A stretch of DNA of 64,000 nt from contig NZ_RQEV01000003.1 of the NCBI RefSeq assembly GCF_004771275.1, positions 620,001 through 684,000 on the forward strand. The letters are read 5' to 3'. Every line of letters starts with the position of its first letter. Within the stretch, counting starts at the first letter, position 1. Under the pieces are notes generated by a model that worked only from the letters and a program-made list of their open reading frames with translations, searched no databases and was not told where the DNA came from. The position numbers and the translations under genes were made by a program. The stretch comes from Leptospira fluminis (GTDB lineage: Bacteria > Spirochaetota > Leptospiria > Leptospirales > Leptospiraceae). Positions 25,855 through 35,573 of this stretch are shown here, in pieces.

Positions 25855-27126
25855 ATGGGCTCGGAAAAGAACCGTCCTTGGAATTTGAAAAAAAACCTTC
25901 GGAATTCCAAATCGAAAAACGGGAATCTTTCCGAAGAAAACGAGATAAGGGACATCGCACTCGAAAGATGGGCGAACCTAGGAAGAACCATCGCCCATAC
26001 CGAAGGTAAGACCGCATTCATAAAGGCAGGAATTCCCGGAGAGATCGTCACCGTTCTGTTGGAGAAAGAAAAATCGGAGCTCCTTTGGGGCAGGGTAAAA
26101 TCCGTCCGAAATTCTTCGCCTTCTCGGATCGGTACGGACTGTTCCTCCTTTCCGGAATGCGGAGGCTGCTCCTATAGACATGTGTCTTATGAAGAAGAAC
26201 TCGATATTAAAAAAGGACTTCTATTGGATACTCTGCAAGGAATCGCGAAGTTCGATCGATCACGCTTGCCTGCCATCGCAATTTTGTCCGGTCCTAGCGA
26301 TCACTATCGAAATACCGCACAGATAAAGCTCCTCCGTACGAAAAAAGGAATTCTCCCCGGATTTTATAGGGAGAATTCGAATCTGTTTGTCCGCCTCCCG
26401 GAGGAGGGATGCAGGCAACTTCCAAAAGAAATGAACGAGTATCTTTCTTTCGTCCTTAAGGATTCCACGCGCTGGACAAACAAGGAAGAATGTCGACTCA
26501 GGTTTTTCGGAAATTCCGTGTTCGAGTACGACAAGGAAGAAGCGACCGTCGGCCCTTTTTTCGAGGAGGGACTGGTTTGGAAGATTCCGGCCGGAGGATT
26601 TACGCAAGTGAATCGGTTTTTGGTCCAACCTTGGCTGGAACGGATCCGCTCTTGGATTCCCGCCGGAACCGAATCCGTTTTGGAGCTTTATTGCGGGGCC
26701 GGCTTGATCAGTCTTTCTTTATCGGCGAAAATAAAACGACTGATCGGGTATGAATTGTCGGGACGATCGGTGCGTATGGCGAGGGAAAATGCGGAGACCG
26801 CGGGCAGGAAAAATCTTTCCTTCGAGGTGCTGGATTTGGAAAAAGAGTCCCTTCCCGAAAAGATTTCTTCGGAATCCGACTTATGGATTTTGAATCCTCC
26901 AAGATCCGGCGCTGCGAAAAAAGTCATGGCGTCCTTGGAGTTGCGTAAGCCTCGTTCTTTGATTTATTCCAGTTGCAATCATACTACCTTAGCTCGGGAT
27001 TTGCGCGCCTTGGACGAGTTCGGATATAGGATAGAGGATTTGGTTCTTGCGGATTTCTTTCCGCGCACGCACCATTTCGAAGTTCTGGTTCGACTCCAGC
27101 GTAACGGGAATAAAACGCATTCTTAA
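25855..27126 (+). CDS. TrmA/RlmD-family RNA m5U methyltransferase
   Basis: The 423-residue SAM-dependent methyltransferase acts on uridine in RNA. It has a basic N-terminal extension and a TRAM-like beta region to about residue 80. An iron-sulfur cluster motif with CSSFPECGGC (the C-x5-C-x2-C spacing) follows near 95. The catalytic part has FTQVN (~248), a SAM-binding LELYCGAGLISLSL (~282-296), NPPRSG, and the nucleophile segment YSSCNHTTLARDL (Cys ~373). The iron-sulfur type methylates 23S rRNA (RlmC/RlmD) or tRNA; the target base is not decidable here. ATG start just after the serine tRNA genes. Confidence 0.88.
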   Translation: MGSEKNRPWNLKKNLRNSKSKNGNLSEENEIRDIALERWANLGRTIAHTEGKTAFIKAGIPGEIVTVLLEKEKSELLWGRVKSVRNSSPSRIGTDCSSFPECGGCSYRHVSYEEELDIKKGLLLDTLQGIAKFDRSRLPAIAILSGPSDHYRNTAQIKLLRTKKGILPGFYRENSNLFVRLPEEGCRQLPKEMNEYLSFVLKDSTRWTNKEECRLRFFGNSVFEYDKEEATVGPFFEEGLVWKIPAGGFTQVNRFLVQPWLERIRSWIPAGTESVLELYCGAGLISLSLSAKIKRLIGYELSGRSVRMARENAETAGRKNLSFEVLDLEKESLPEKISSESDLWILNPPRSGAAKKVMASLELRKPRSLIYSSCNHTTLARDLRALDEFGYRIEDLVLADFFPRTHHFEVLVRLQRNGNKTHS

Positions 27127-27248
27127 AGCCCGAATTCTCTTTTTCATTTTTTCCGGAGAAAAATTTCTTTTCCGAGATTTGTTCGAAAAATCGCTTTAAA
27201 CTCTTTCTTTTCCGCATGGAATAGTTGTAAGTACTCCGGCGGAATCCA

Positions 27249-28250
27249 ATGCCAATCATCGACGATACAGAATTTCTTTCCCGAAAAAACCAGGAATCGA
27301 ACTTAAAGCTGGGAGAAGTGTTCCAGGGGATATGGTTGGAAAACGAAATTTGCTTCGCTATCGCAGGCGGAGGATGTAAGGCGTTTTACGGATTAGGAAT
27401 CGGGCACGAATTAAAATCCTGGGGATTGAAACTCAGACAAGTTTCGGGAGTTTCTGCGGGAGCCGCTATGGTCCTCTGTCTTCTCTGCGAATCCGAAGAA
27501 GAATCCGTGGCTTTTTTCGAAAGAATCGTTCGGAAGAACCCGCGTAATTTTTATTTCACAAAACTCTTTCGTGGAGAACCCGCTTTTCCGCACGAAGAGA
27601 TGTACAGAAAGACCATCCGGTTCGGTATGGATTTTCCCAAGATCATCAAATCGGGCGCAAAGGTTTATATCCATACGATTCGCGCTTTTCCGAAGAGAGA
27701 TTCTTTGAAAAACACGTTTCGTTTGGCGCGTCTCATTGCCGAAACCGGAAGAGCTTTCTTGGAGGATGAGCGGGACCGAAATCGAGGTTTGAATACGGAG
27801 AGAACGTTCCGTGTTCTTCGGAATTGGAACATGAAGGAAGTCCTTTTTACCGAATCGGATTTTCAGGATCCGAATACGATCGAGCAGATTATCCTGAATT
27901 CCTCTTCGATTCCTCCGGTAGTTTCCTTTCAAAAGCATAGAAAGGAATATTATCTGGACGGAGGTCTGACTAATAATCTCCTTTTGGAAGCGTTTCCTCC
28001 GTCCGCAAAGATTATCGGTGTCCATTACGAATCCACGACTTTAGTCGGCAAGGATCCGAGATTATTGGGTCGTTGCTTTTTGATGAATCCCTCCGAACCT
28101 TTACCCATTACTAGTTTCGATTATACGAATGCGATCGGCGTACGCGAGACATACGAGTTGGGCAAAAGGGACGCACGCAGGAATAAGGAACGGATTCTCG
28201 ATTATCTCAAAAGGGACTGGGCTAAAAAAGCGAGTCGTTTGCGGAATTGA
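27249..28250 (+). CDS. patatin-like phospholipase
   Basis: The 333-residue hydrolase of the patatin fold uses a Ser-Asp dyad. The oxyanion-hole glycines are in IAGGGCKAFYGLG (~residues 40-52). The nucleophile elbow GVSAG is at about 73-77, and the catalytic Asp is in LDGGLTNNLLLE (~237-248). No signal peptide or membrane anchor is evident, so it is probably cytoplasmic. Such proteins cleave fatty acyl groups from phospholipids. It lies about 90 nt upstream of the ABC transporter genes, but whether they share a transcript is unknown. Confidence 0.88.
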   Translation: MPIIDDTEFLSRKNQESNLKLGEVFQGIWLENEICFAIAGGGCKAFYGLGIGHELKSWGLKLRQVSGVSAGAAMVLCLLCESEEESVAFFERIVRKNPRNFYFTKLFRGEPAFPHEEMYRKTIRFGMDFPKIIKSGAKVYIHTIRAFPKRDSLKNTFRLARLIAETGRAFLEDERDRNRGLNTERTFRVLRNWNMKEVLFTESDFQDPNTIEQIILNSSSIPPVVSFQKHRKEYYLDGGLTNNLLLEAFPPSAKIIGVHYESTTLVGKDPRLLGRCFLMNPSEPLPITSFDYTNAIGVRETYELGKRDARRNKERILDYLKRDWAKKASRLRN

Positions 28251-28338
28251 TTCCCTATTCGAAACGGATGTCGTCGGAGTAGGAAAAAGAATCGAAGGAT
28301 AATCACCGGGATGGAAATCTGATCCCCAGGCTCGAATC

Positions 28339-29280
28339 GTGTTAAATTCTTCTACTGTTATTTCCGTTCAAAACGTAACCAAAAAATTCAAGGACATAAC
28401 TGCGGTGAATTCCCTTTCTTTGGAGATCCGAAAAGGGGAATTCGTCGCTTTGCTTGGACCGAACGGTGCAGGCAAGACCACTCTCATTGAAATGCTGGAA
28501 GGGATCCAATCTCCGGATTCCGGAAAAATCTCCATATTGGGTGCTTCCTGGAAAGACAACGAATCTTTCCTTCGAGGAAAGATCGGTCTAGCACTGCAGG
28601 AAACTCGGTTCATGGATAAGGCTACCGTGTGGGAAACCCTGGAACTGTTCGGAAGTTTCTACAAAGCTCCGGAACAACGATTGAACGAGATCCTGGAATT
28701 GACCCGCCTGACAGAAAAGAAAAAAACCTTTGTGAACAGTTTGTCCGGAGGACAGAGACAAAGACTCGCTTTAGGCGTCTCCATTATGAATCGTCCTGAA
28801 ATTCTTTTTTTGGACGAGCCGACGACCGGCTTGGATCCGGGAGCTCGACGGGACATTTGGAAGATTTTGGAAGACCTTCGAATCGAAGGTACTACGATGA
28901 TCCTTACGACTCACTATATGGAAGAGGCGGAAGTACTCTGCGAAAGAATCATCGTAATGGATAAAGGAACGATTTTGGACCAAGGAACTCTGTCGGAATT
29001 ACTCGGAAAAATGGGCGGAGGAGAAATCGTAAGATTTACCTTGGAAGGCGGAGCCGGCAAAGAGCCGGAAGTTTTTCTCCCTAAACTCGGACGTTCCAAA
29101 TTTCTTTGGAATCCCTCCAACAAAGAAGGTCGGGTATTCGTGGATAAGATCACGGAATATCTTCCCGCGATGTTAGACTCTTTTTCCAAGGCAGGATTGG
29201 CATTGAAAGAATTGGAATGCCACCAGAAAACTTTGGATGACTTATTTCTTTCGATGACGGGTAGAGGACTCGGAGAATGA
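28339..29280 (+). CDS. ABC-2-type transporter ATP-binding protein
   Basis: The 313-residue ATPase has Walker A GPNGAGKTT (~residues 38-46), Q-loop, signature LSGGQRQRL (~137-145), Walker B EILFLDEPTTGLDPGAR and the switch histidine in TTHYMEEAE. The C-terminal ~80 residues are an accessory domain seen in drug-, lipid- or polysaccharide-export ATPases. Start GTG at 28339 with a weak ribosome site. It overlaps the permease by 4 nt (ATGA), giving a half-transporter pair; substrate unknown. Confidence 0.9.
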   Translation: MLNSSTVISVQNVTKKFKDITAVNSLSLEIRKGEFVALLGPNGAGKTTLIEMLEGIQSPDSGKISILGASWKDNESFLRGKIGLALQETRFMDKATVWETLELFGSFYKAPEQRLNEILELTRLTEKKKTFVNSLSGGQRQRLALGVSIMNRPEILFLDEPTTGLDPGARRDIWKILEDLRIEGTTMILTTHYMEEAEVLCERIIVMDKGTILDQGTLSELLGKMGGGEIVRFTLEGGAGKEPEVFLPKLGRSKFLWNPSNKEGRVFVDKITEYLPAMLDSFSKAGLALKELECHQKTLDDLFLSMTGRGLGE

Positions 29281-30344
29281 AACAGATATATCATTTAGTC
29301 ACGATCCAACTGAAGGAATTTTATAGGGAGCCCGGAATCATTTTTTGGGCATTCGTCTTTCCGATTGCGATTGCCGGAGTTTTGGGACTCGCGTTTACGA
29401 CGAGAGGAGTCCTGGAAACCAGGGCGGCGGTCCTATCGACTTCTCCGAATGCGGAAGGCCTAAGTAAAAGGATCGAATCGGCGTTTGCGACGACGGAAGG
29501 AGGCAACCTTCATGGGTTAGGGATCGTTCGACCGAAGATCCAATCCGAAGACGAGGCGTTCCGGGCATTGAAACGAGGAGAATTGAATCTGATCGTTAGT
29601 GAGGACTCGGAGGGCAATCTGGAGTTTTCCTTTGACCCCAAGAATTCCAATGCACAAAGGGATTATCTTTTACTTTCAAACGCGTTGCTCGCGGAATCTA
29701 AAATGGAAACTGCCCGAGCTAGAATACGGACCTTGGATTCTAAAGGCACCAGATATATAGATTATTTGGTACCGGGAATGCTCGCCATGGGAGTGATGAA
29801 TTCCTGTCTTTGGGGAGTCGGTTGGAATCTGATCGAGATGCGTATGAAGAAACTTTTGAGAAGGATGTCCGCTACTCCTATGAATAAGTTGGGTTTCGTG
29901 CTTTCGTTTTTCTTTACCAGATTGATCGTTACCGTGCTCGAATCGATCCTATTTTTAACGTTCACGTTTACGGTTTTCGATAACGCATTTTTCGGTTCCG
30001 TCTGGGGTGCGGTCGCGGTGTATCTAGCGGGAAATTTCTCCTTTGCTTGTATCGGAATTTTGGTAGGTTCCCGAGCCCAAAGTTCGCAGGTAGGAAACGG
30101 CTTAGTGAACGCCGTCACCTTCCCGATGATGGTGCTTTCCGGAATCTTTTTCAGTTACAAAAATTTTCCGGAAATAGTACTTCCGGTCGTACGGAATCTG
30201 CCTCTTACTTTGATGGCGGATTCTTTGCGTGCAGTATTCGTGGAAGGTGCCAGCTTTGTGGATTGTTTACCAGCTTGCGCTTTATTAACGATCTTCGGCT
30301 TCGTTTTTTTGACAATGGGCCTTCGGATATTTCGATGGTCTTAG
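29277..30344 (+). CDS. ABC-2-type transporter permease
   Basis: The 355-residue membrane subunit has one N-terminal hydrophobic segment (FWAFVFPIAIAGVLGLAF). A large extracytoplasmic domain (~45-165) follows, then five clustered segments after the typical YLVPGMLAMGVMNS entry. It pairs with the ATPase encoded just upstream (4-nt overlap), forming a homodimeric exporter of the drug/lipid type. pyrD starts 1 nt after its stop, so all three genes are probably co-transcribed. Substrate unknown. Confidence 0.88.
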   Translation: MKQIYHLVTIQLKEFYREPGIIFWAFVFPIAIAGVLGLAFTTRGVLETRAAVLSTSPNAEGLSKRIESAFATTEGGNLHGLGIVRPKIQSEDEAFRALKRGELNLIVSEDSEGNLEFSFDPKNSNAQRDYLLLSNALLAESKMETARARIRTLDSKGTRYIDYLVPGMLAMGVMNSCLWGVGWNLIEMRMKKLLRRMSATPMNKLGFVLSFFFTRLIVTVLESILFLTFTFTVFDNAFFGSVWGAVAVYLAGNFSFACIGILVGSRAQSSQVGNGLVNAVTFPMMVLSGIFFSYKNFPEIVLPVVRNLPLTLMADSLRAVFVEGASFVDCLPACALLTIFGFVFLTMGLRIFRWS

Positions 30345-30345
30345 A

Positions 30346-31452
30346 ATGCTGAATTTACCTTCCCGCTGGAAACAATGGGCGTACGAAAAAACCGTCAAAC
30401 CGATCCTACTGAACCTAGATCCGGAAACCGCTCACCTTCTCGCGTATAGACTTCTGGATGTATCGTCGAATTTGCCGTTCGCATTTTTCGCGATTGAAAA
30501 TTCTACATGTTTTAAAAGCCCTCGCTTGGAAACGGAAGTTGCGGGTATTCGATTTTCCAACCCTGTGGGTCTTGCGGCGGGATTCGATAAAACCGGCGAA
30601 CTGTATCCTTTCCTTTCGAGGATGGGATTCGGTTCCATCGAAATCGGAACGGTTACCGGACAATCGCAGCCCGGGAATCCTAAGCCGAGAGTCTTTCGCT
30701 ATCCCGAAGACCAGGCTCTTATCAATCGTATGGGCTTTAACAATCCCGGGGCGGACCGAGTCTTAGATACCGTTCAAAGACAGAATAGGATTGCAGTAAG
30801 AGGAATCAACGTCGGGAAATCCAAAATCGTATCCGAGGAAAACGCGGTGGAGGATTACCTTTATTCCATCCGTAAGTTGATCGGATTTGCGGATTATCTC
30901 GTGATCAATATTTCTTCTCCCAATACTCCCGGCTTAAGGAATTTCCAAAAACCGGAAAATTTTGGCAAGTTGGCGGGCGGGATTCGAAGCGGTTTAGGAG
31001 GCGGATTTCCTGTTCCGACTTTCGTCAAGTTTGCACCGGATATGGATGAGAGGGAACTGAGGGAATTGTTGGAATGCCTGCCGGAGTCCGGAATGTCCGG
31101 TGTGGTTCTGACGAATACCACAATAGATAAAACCGTTCTAAAGAGATATCCTAACGTAGAATCCGAAGGGGGAGTTTCCGGTCTTCCTCTACGCAATAGA
31201 TCCACTCGATTGATTCGGATTGCGTATGAAACGCTACGGGGGAAGCTGCCGATCATCGGAGTCGGAGGAGTCGATTCCGGAGAAGCCGCCTTGGAAAAAA
31301 TTTTGGCCGGGGCGGATTTAATCCAGCTGTATACCGGTTATATATACCAAGGTCCCTTTTTGCCCTTACGGATCCTGGAATTTTTGGACAAAACCTTGGA
31401 AAAGTTTGGGGCCAAATCGGTTTCGGAAATTGTGGGAAAACAATCCTTATAA
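30346..31452 (+). CDS. pyrD: dihydroorotate dehydrogenase (quinone), class 2
   Basis: Oxidises dihydroorotate to orotate with quinone as acceptor, in pyrimidine synthesis at the inner membrane. The 368-residue protein has the class-2 N-terminal helical extension for membrane/quinone contact. Family motifs include GLAAGFDKTGE, NRMGFNNPGAD, GINVGKSK, the catalytic-serine segment NISSPNTPGLRNFQ, FVKFAPD, and FMN phosphate segments IGVGGV and QLYTGYIYQGP. It follows an ABC permease by 1 nt, an unusual partner for this gene. Confidence 0.95.
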   Translation: MLNLPSRWKQWAYEKTVKPILLNLDPETAHLLAYRLLDVSSNLPFAFFAIENSTCFKSPRLETEVAGIRFSNPVGLAAGFDKTGELYPFLSRMGFGSIEIGTVTGQSQPGNPKPRVFRYPEDQALINRMGFNNPGADRVLDTVQRQNRIAVRGINVGKSKIVSEENAVEDYLYSIRKLIGFADYLVINISSPNTPGLRNFQKPENFGKLAGGIRSGLGGGFPVPTFVKFAPDMDERELRELLECLPESGMSGVVLTNTTIDKTVLKRYPNVESEGGVSGLPLRNRSTRLIRIAYETLRGKLPIIGVGGVDSGEAALEKILAGADLIQLYTGYIYQGPFLPLRILEFLDKTLEKFGAKSVSEIVGKQSL

Positions 31453-31563
31453 TTGGGAAGCCGTCGAATCAAGGCGAAAAATAGGATTGCCCTCTTTGTC
31501 GGAAAAGCGCGACCTTTAGTTTTGCAACGGATGGCGTCGGAAAACCTGATAAAATAGAATTAT

Positions 31564-33039
31564 ATGAAAAAAATTACGTCACTATCGATCCTTACCGTCC
31601 TTCCGTTACTTTTACTTTCCTGCTCTAAATCGGGCAAGAAGGATAATAATACGGATCTACTTTTGGGACTAATGATCGTCGACGAAATAAAATACCATTG
31701 CGATCCGAGTGAGAATGTACGAACCAATCTTCCGAGCTCTCCGCAATATACGTTATCCGCTATAAATCCGAGTTACAGTGTTTACGATTCGGCGTACCAA
31801 TCCGGAATCGGAACCATTTATTTGAACGGATACGATTCTTGGACGGGTCTCGGCAGATACAATCCTATGGGGATCCTTTACGCATCCCAAAATCAGACAA
31901 ATTCCAGCGCGATGATGGCCGGGTACTGGACTGCAGCGGGGGCTTTCGGTGAGAGTTCGATCAATAAGGACGAAGGCGGAGGAACTTATTCTTCCACTAC
32001 TTCGTTTCCCGTAGGGGCTTCCCCCGATTACGCGGCTCCCGGATCGGGCTATGACAACTTCGGAACGAATAGCCAACTCAGGACGTACATGGTGACGACC
32101 GCATCAGCGATCACGTCTTCTATCTCAGGTTGGAAAGTGGTCAATAATATCCCTCAAACTTGCGAAGAATATAAATTTCGACCGGAGCAAGGAGGGGTTG
32201 TCGGAAGTTCGCAAACCGGTCTGAGTAAGGTTTGGCAGTCCAGAAAAAGACTTACGATCCGATTCATAGAGGTGAATAACGGAGCGAGCCAGGTCTTTAC
32301 GAATCCGACTTTTTTTACCGCGCTGGTCGGATCGAACGCACTTACCGCGAGGCTCATTCAGATTTTCGGTCAACCTTCCGTCGGAATCGATCTTTCCTTT
32401 TCTTATTACGTATATGATGCGGCGTCCTGCGGAGACGTAACGAACGGAAACCGCTTCGAAATTTCCGACATCTTCAACGATTCCGCGACTAGTCCTACGA
32501 ATTGTTCTTTGGCAAAATTGTACACTACCTCCTCTGCAGCGCAGGATCCGAACGCGTTGAACGTATTTTTTATTTCCGAACTTTCCTCGTCAGTGAATCC
32601 GAAACTCCATGACGGTCTTTTGGGAATCGCTGCCGGAATCCCCGGCTTACCGGGGAAGATCGGAACTCCTAAATCAGGGATGGCCGTTTTTATAGAAAAC
32701 CATCGATCTTCCGGTGTTGCAGGCGGAAATCTATCGGATAACGATCTTACCTTTCTCGCAAATACGATCGCTCATGAAGGTTCGCATTTCTTAGGATTAT
32801 ATCATCCGGTCGAGATAGATCAATCCTCTCAGGTATATGTAGACCCACTACCCGAAACTCCCGAATGTCGTAACCCGGGAACCAACGGTCAAATTACGAT
32901 TTCCGGATGTTTAGGATCGGGTTTCTATAATTCAGGGGGTTTGAATCTCATGTTTCCGTTAGGAAACGCGAGCGTTAATCAATCCCAATTAACCGGCGAA
33001 CAGGGTTGGGTTTTACGCTCGAATCCTTTGGCTTATTAG
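31564..33039 (+). CDS. lipoprotein with metzincin-type zinc protease motif
   Basis: The 491-residue exported lipoprotein has a signal peptide ending LLLLSC, then a basic/asparagine linker and the Leptospira-like DLLLGL stretch. Near the C terminus is HEGSHFLGLYH, an exact HExxHxxGxxH zinc motif of metzincins (~residues 403-413), followed by LNLMFP (~459-464), a plausible Met-turn. The middle contains repeated serine/glycine/asparagine-rich segments of unknown fold. It may be a surface protease acting on host or environmental protein; activity is inferred from motifs only. The next gene starts 10 nt later. Confidence 0.75.
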   Translation: MKKITSLSILTVLPLLLLSCSKSGKKDNNTDLLLGLMIVDEIKYHCDPSENVRTNLPSSPQYTLSAINPSYSVYDSAYQSGIGTIYLNGYDSWTGLGRYNPMGILYASQNQTNSSAMMAGYWTAAGAFGESSINKDEGGGTYSSTTSFPVGASPDYAAPGSGYDNFGTNSQLRTYMVTTASAITSSISGWKVVNNIPQTCEEYKFRPEQGGVVGSSQTGLSKVWQSRKRLTIRFIEVNNGASQVFTNPTFFTALVGSNALTARLIQIFGQPSVGIDLSFSYYVYDAASCGDVTNGNRFEISDIFNDSATSPTNCSLAKLYTTSSAAQDPNALNVFFISELSSSVNPKLHDGLLGIAAGIPGLPGKIGTPKSGMAVFIENHRSSGVAGGNLSDNDLTFLANTIAHEGSHFLGLYHPVEIDQSSQVYVDPLPETPECRNPGTNGQITISGCLGSGFYNSGGLNLMFPLGNASVNQSQLTGEQGWVLRSNPLAY

Positions 33040-33049
33040 GAAAATTGAA

Positions 33050-33601
33050 ATGAAAAAGGAATCCATCTTCGCCGTCTTTTTTCTGCTGGTGGTCCAGTTA
33101 CCGTCCGACGTATTTGCACAATTTTTGGATCCAAAGATCAAGAACAAAATTCGGGAAATCACGAGCGAGACGGGGCATACGAATCGGGACGACCAATACG
33201 CCAGGATATCCGGCTTATCTTCCGATCCGATTCCGTATTTGAACGGTATCTTAAAAGATAGCGGAGTCCGAGTCTATGAGCAAAAAGCGATCCTGGATTT
33301 TATCGGTAGGTTCCAATCCGACGGAGCCGCATCTTCGTTGGAAAAAATCGTTTCGGATGAGACCGTGCATCCTTCCGTAAGGACTTCCGGATTGGTCTCA
33401 TACGCGAAAAATTTCGGATCGAAAAAAAACGCTAGGGTATTACAGTTTTTGGGCGGATTTGCAAACCATCCATTATTAGGAAAAGATTCCGTTTTACTAA
33501 TGCAAAAGGTTCGAAATGGAGAATTTGCTGATACGGAAAAGATCCCTGCTTCTCGGTCGAAGGGAAAGCAGGGGAATTTTTTCATCAAAGCGAATCCTTA
33601 G
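33050..33601 (+). CDS. secreted HEAT-repeat-like protein
   Basis: The 183-residue protein has a signal peptide (hydrophobic FAVFFLLVVQL, cleavage likely after VFA). The mature part has helical pairs resembling HEAT-type repeats (GLSSDPIPYLNGILKDS, VRVYEQKAILDFIGRF, HPSVRTSGLVSYAKNF) and a short basic tail. HEAT-like repeats mediate protein contacts. It lies 10 nt after the metzincin lipoprotein, so it may be its partner or inhibitor; this is inference. A convergent gene ends 22 nt away. Confidence 0.6.
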   Translation: MKKESIFAVFFLLVVQLPSDVFAQFLDPKIKNKIREITSETGHTNRDDQYARISGLSSDPIPYLNGILKDSGVRVYEQKAILDFIGRFQSDGAASSLEKIVSDETVHPSVRTSGLVSYAKNFGSKKNARVLQFLGGFANHPLLGKDSVLLMQKVRNGEFADTEKIPASRSKGKQGNFFIKANP

Positions 33602-33622
33602 ATCGAAAATTCCCGGAAAGAT

Positions 33623-34303
33623 TCAGGGATCTTCCTTGGGACGACATTTTCCTCTGTCTTCCCATTCCACCTTCCATTCGGTAGCGGAGGTCCCTTCCTT
33701 GACCATTCTTAGAACGATATCCGAACAGATAGTCTTCGTTCCGTTTTCGGAAAGTTCAAACTCCCCTTCATAGCGAAACCAAAATTGTTCCTTACTGAGC
33801 GTGGAATTTTGTCCGAATTCGGGTTCGCTTAACCGTAAGGAATCCAGAGTCTTATTCGTTCTGCCTTTTTCCTCGAAGATTGCGGATTCCGCAAGTTGGT
33901 ATGCTTCCTCTTTACTCGGAGGCTCTTTTCCAGCTTCGGTCAGAACTACTGACCGAGCTAGTCCGATATCGGCAAAGATCCAGCCTTTATTTCTCGTAAA
34001 CTGGAAAATCACGCCCACAGGAGTCTTTGTCGTTCTACCGTCCTTGTTCCGCGCAGTCAAAAAGAAGGAGAACTTATAGCGAACATCGGGAGTGGAATCT
34101 TCGGACGTATCTCCCTCGATCAATCTAGGTTTTCCGGTGGAATGTATGCTTAGGACTTTATCTCCGGGAAATCGCTTGGTCCATTGCGTTTGTAGTTCCT
34201 TCTTGGCTTTTTCCTCGTCGGGAGGACCCGCAATTTGTGCCGTGATGTATAAAGGCGAAAACAGAAGTAGAACCGCTCCTGTCATTAGAAGTACTTTCGC
34301 CAT
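33623..34303 (-). CDS. secreted hypothetical protein
   Basis: The 226-residue protein has a signal peptide (VLLMTGAVLLLFSPLYITAQ) and a mixed alpha/beta mature part. Segments such as VRYKFSFFLTARNKDGR and FWFRYEGEFELSENG suggest repeated beta sheets. No family recognised and no catalytic motif visible. It is a single gene on its strand, divergent from the SixA-like gene and convergent with the HEAT-like gene. Confidence 0.65.
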   Translation of the reverse strand: MAKVLLMTGAVLLLFSPLYITAQIAGPPDEEKAKKELQTQWTKRFPGDKVLSIHSTGKPRLIEGDTSEDSTPDVRYKFSFFLTARNKDGRTTKTPVGVIFQFTRNKGWIFADIGLARSVVLTEAGKEPPSKEEAYQLAESAIFEEKGRTNKTLDSLRLSEPEFGQNSTLSKEQFWFRYEGEFELSENGTKTICSDIVLRMVKEGTSATEWKVEWEDRGKCRPKEDP

Positions 34304-34384
34304 AGATCGGAATTTGTATCCACTTGAAAGATCCTTGTCAATGAAATTCCCCTATTTCACTATTTCCGAATCGGAGGCGAGTTC

Positions 34385-34888
34385 TTGAAGTCGATTTATT
34401 TGATCCGGCATTCCAAATCGGATTGGGAAACTTCGTATTCGCGCGACAAAGAACGCCCGTTATCAGAACGGGGACGAAAGAACGCGAAAACACTACGGAA
34501 ATATCTGAACAAAATCTCCTTTTCGACAGATCTTGCCTTGGTCTCCCCTTCGGAAAGAACGAAGGAAACTTTCCGCATATTAAACGTGCCCGAACCTCTT
34601 GCAAAGAACGTGAATTTTGTCTCTTCTCTTTATGAAGCGGAAGGATCCGAGCTTTTGGAATTATTAAGGAAGTTGGAATACGATTTAGATAACGTATTAA
34701 TCGTTGGCCATAATCCCGGGTTGGAGAACCTTGCCGAAAGATTGATTTTCGGGAAGAAGGAAACTTTCCCCGAATCGCTCTTCTTAAAGTTTCCGACTTC
34801 CGGGTTTCTGTCTCTGGTATTGAATTCTACGGACTGGAAGGATTGCGGAGCTGTCCCCTGTCAAATGCAGAGGTTTTGGATTCCATGA
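34385..34888 (+). CDS. SixA-like histidine phosphatase
   Basis: The 167-residue phosphohistidine/phosphoglycerate-mutase fold protein has the catalytic RHG-type motif as LIRHSKSDWE, PLSERGRKNAKTL, and a second histidine in IVGHNPGLENLAE. Short proteins of this type include SixA, which removes phosphate from histidine phosphotransfer domains or related carriers. Target unknown. The start is TTG with a strong GGAGG (34374-34378). Its stop overlaps hpt by ATGA, so the two are translated together. Confidence 0.85.
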   Translation: MKSIYLIRHSKSDWETSYSRDKERPLSERGRKNAKTLRKYLNKISFSTDLALVSPSERTKETFRILNVPEPLAKNVNFVSSLYEAEGSELLELLRKLEYDLDNVLIVGHNPGLENLAERLIFGKKETFPESLFLKFPTSGFLSLVLNSTDWKDCGAVPCQMQRFWIP

Positions 34889-35427
34889 AAAACGATTTTA
34901 TTCTTCCACAGAACCCTTTTCTAAAACCGCTAATCTCTCGGCAGGAAATCGAATCGAGAGTCGCTCAAATAGGAGAACGGATAGCGACGGATTATCTAGG
35001 AAAGGAACCCGTACTCGTTTGCGTACTGAGAGGGGGTGTTTATTTTTTTTCGGATTTGACGAGAGCCATTCCCTTTCCCGTAGAAGTGGACTTTCTACAG
35101 GCAAAGTCTTATTCCGGAAAAGGATCGAGCGGAAGGGTAGAATTGCTAAAGGATCTGGACTCCGATATTACGGACCGTCATGTACTGCTTTTGGAGGACA
35201 TAGTCGATACGGGACTCACACTGAAATTTCTGATCCGGCACATCCTTTCCCGTAACCCTATGACTTTGGAAGTAGTGTCCCTTCTTTGTAAAGAAGGCAT
35301 GGAGAACGTGGAATATCCCGTAAAATACATAGGCTGGCGTATCGGTAACGAGTTTGTAGTCGGATATGGATTGGATTTCGACGGAAGATTCCGTAACCTT
35401 CCGGACATATACGTTTTCGAGGACTAG
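34885..35427 (+). CDS. hpt: hypoxanthine phosphoribosyltransferase
   Basis: Purine salvage enzyme that joins hypoxanthine or guanine with PRPP. The 180-residue protein has VLRGGVYFFSDL and the PRPP loop LLLEDIVDTGLTL (~residues 97-109). The C-terminal base-binding segment is FVVGYGLDFDGRFRNLP. I chose the ATG at 34885, which overlaps the SixA-like gene by ATGA; a frame further upstream exists but the homologous protein starts here. Confidence 0.92.
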   Translation: MKNDFILPQNPFLKPLISRQEIESRVAQIGERIATDYLGKEPVLVCVLRGGVYFFSDLTRAIPFPVEVDFLQAKSYSGKGSSGRVELLKDLDSDITDRHVLLLEDIVDTGLTLKFLIRHILSRNPMTLEVVSLLCKEGMENVEYPVKYIGWRIGNEFVVGYGLDFDGRFRNLPDIYVFED

Positions 35428-35573
35428 ATTCCGCTTTTTCCTTTCGAACCTGACAAGATGGAATCCTGGTTCCATAAAAATTAGAATGGGAAAGCCGGAC
35501 TTTTTTAAAAAAGTCTTTTTTGTACGACTTTGCTTTCTACCTTTGGACGCAAACCAATCTCGGATCTCACAAA

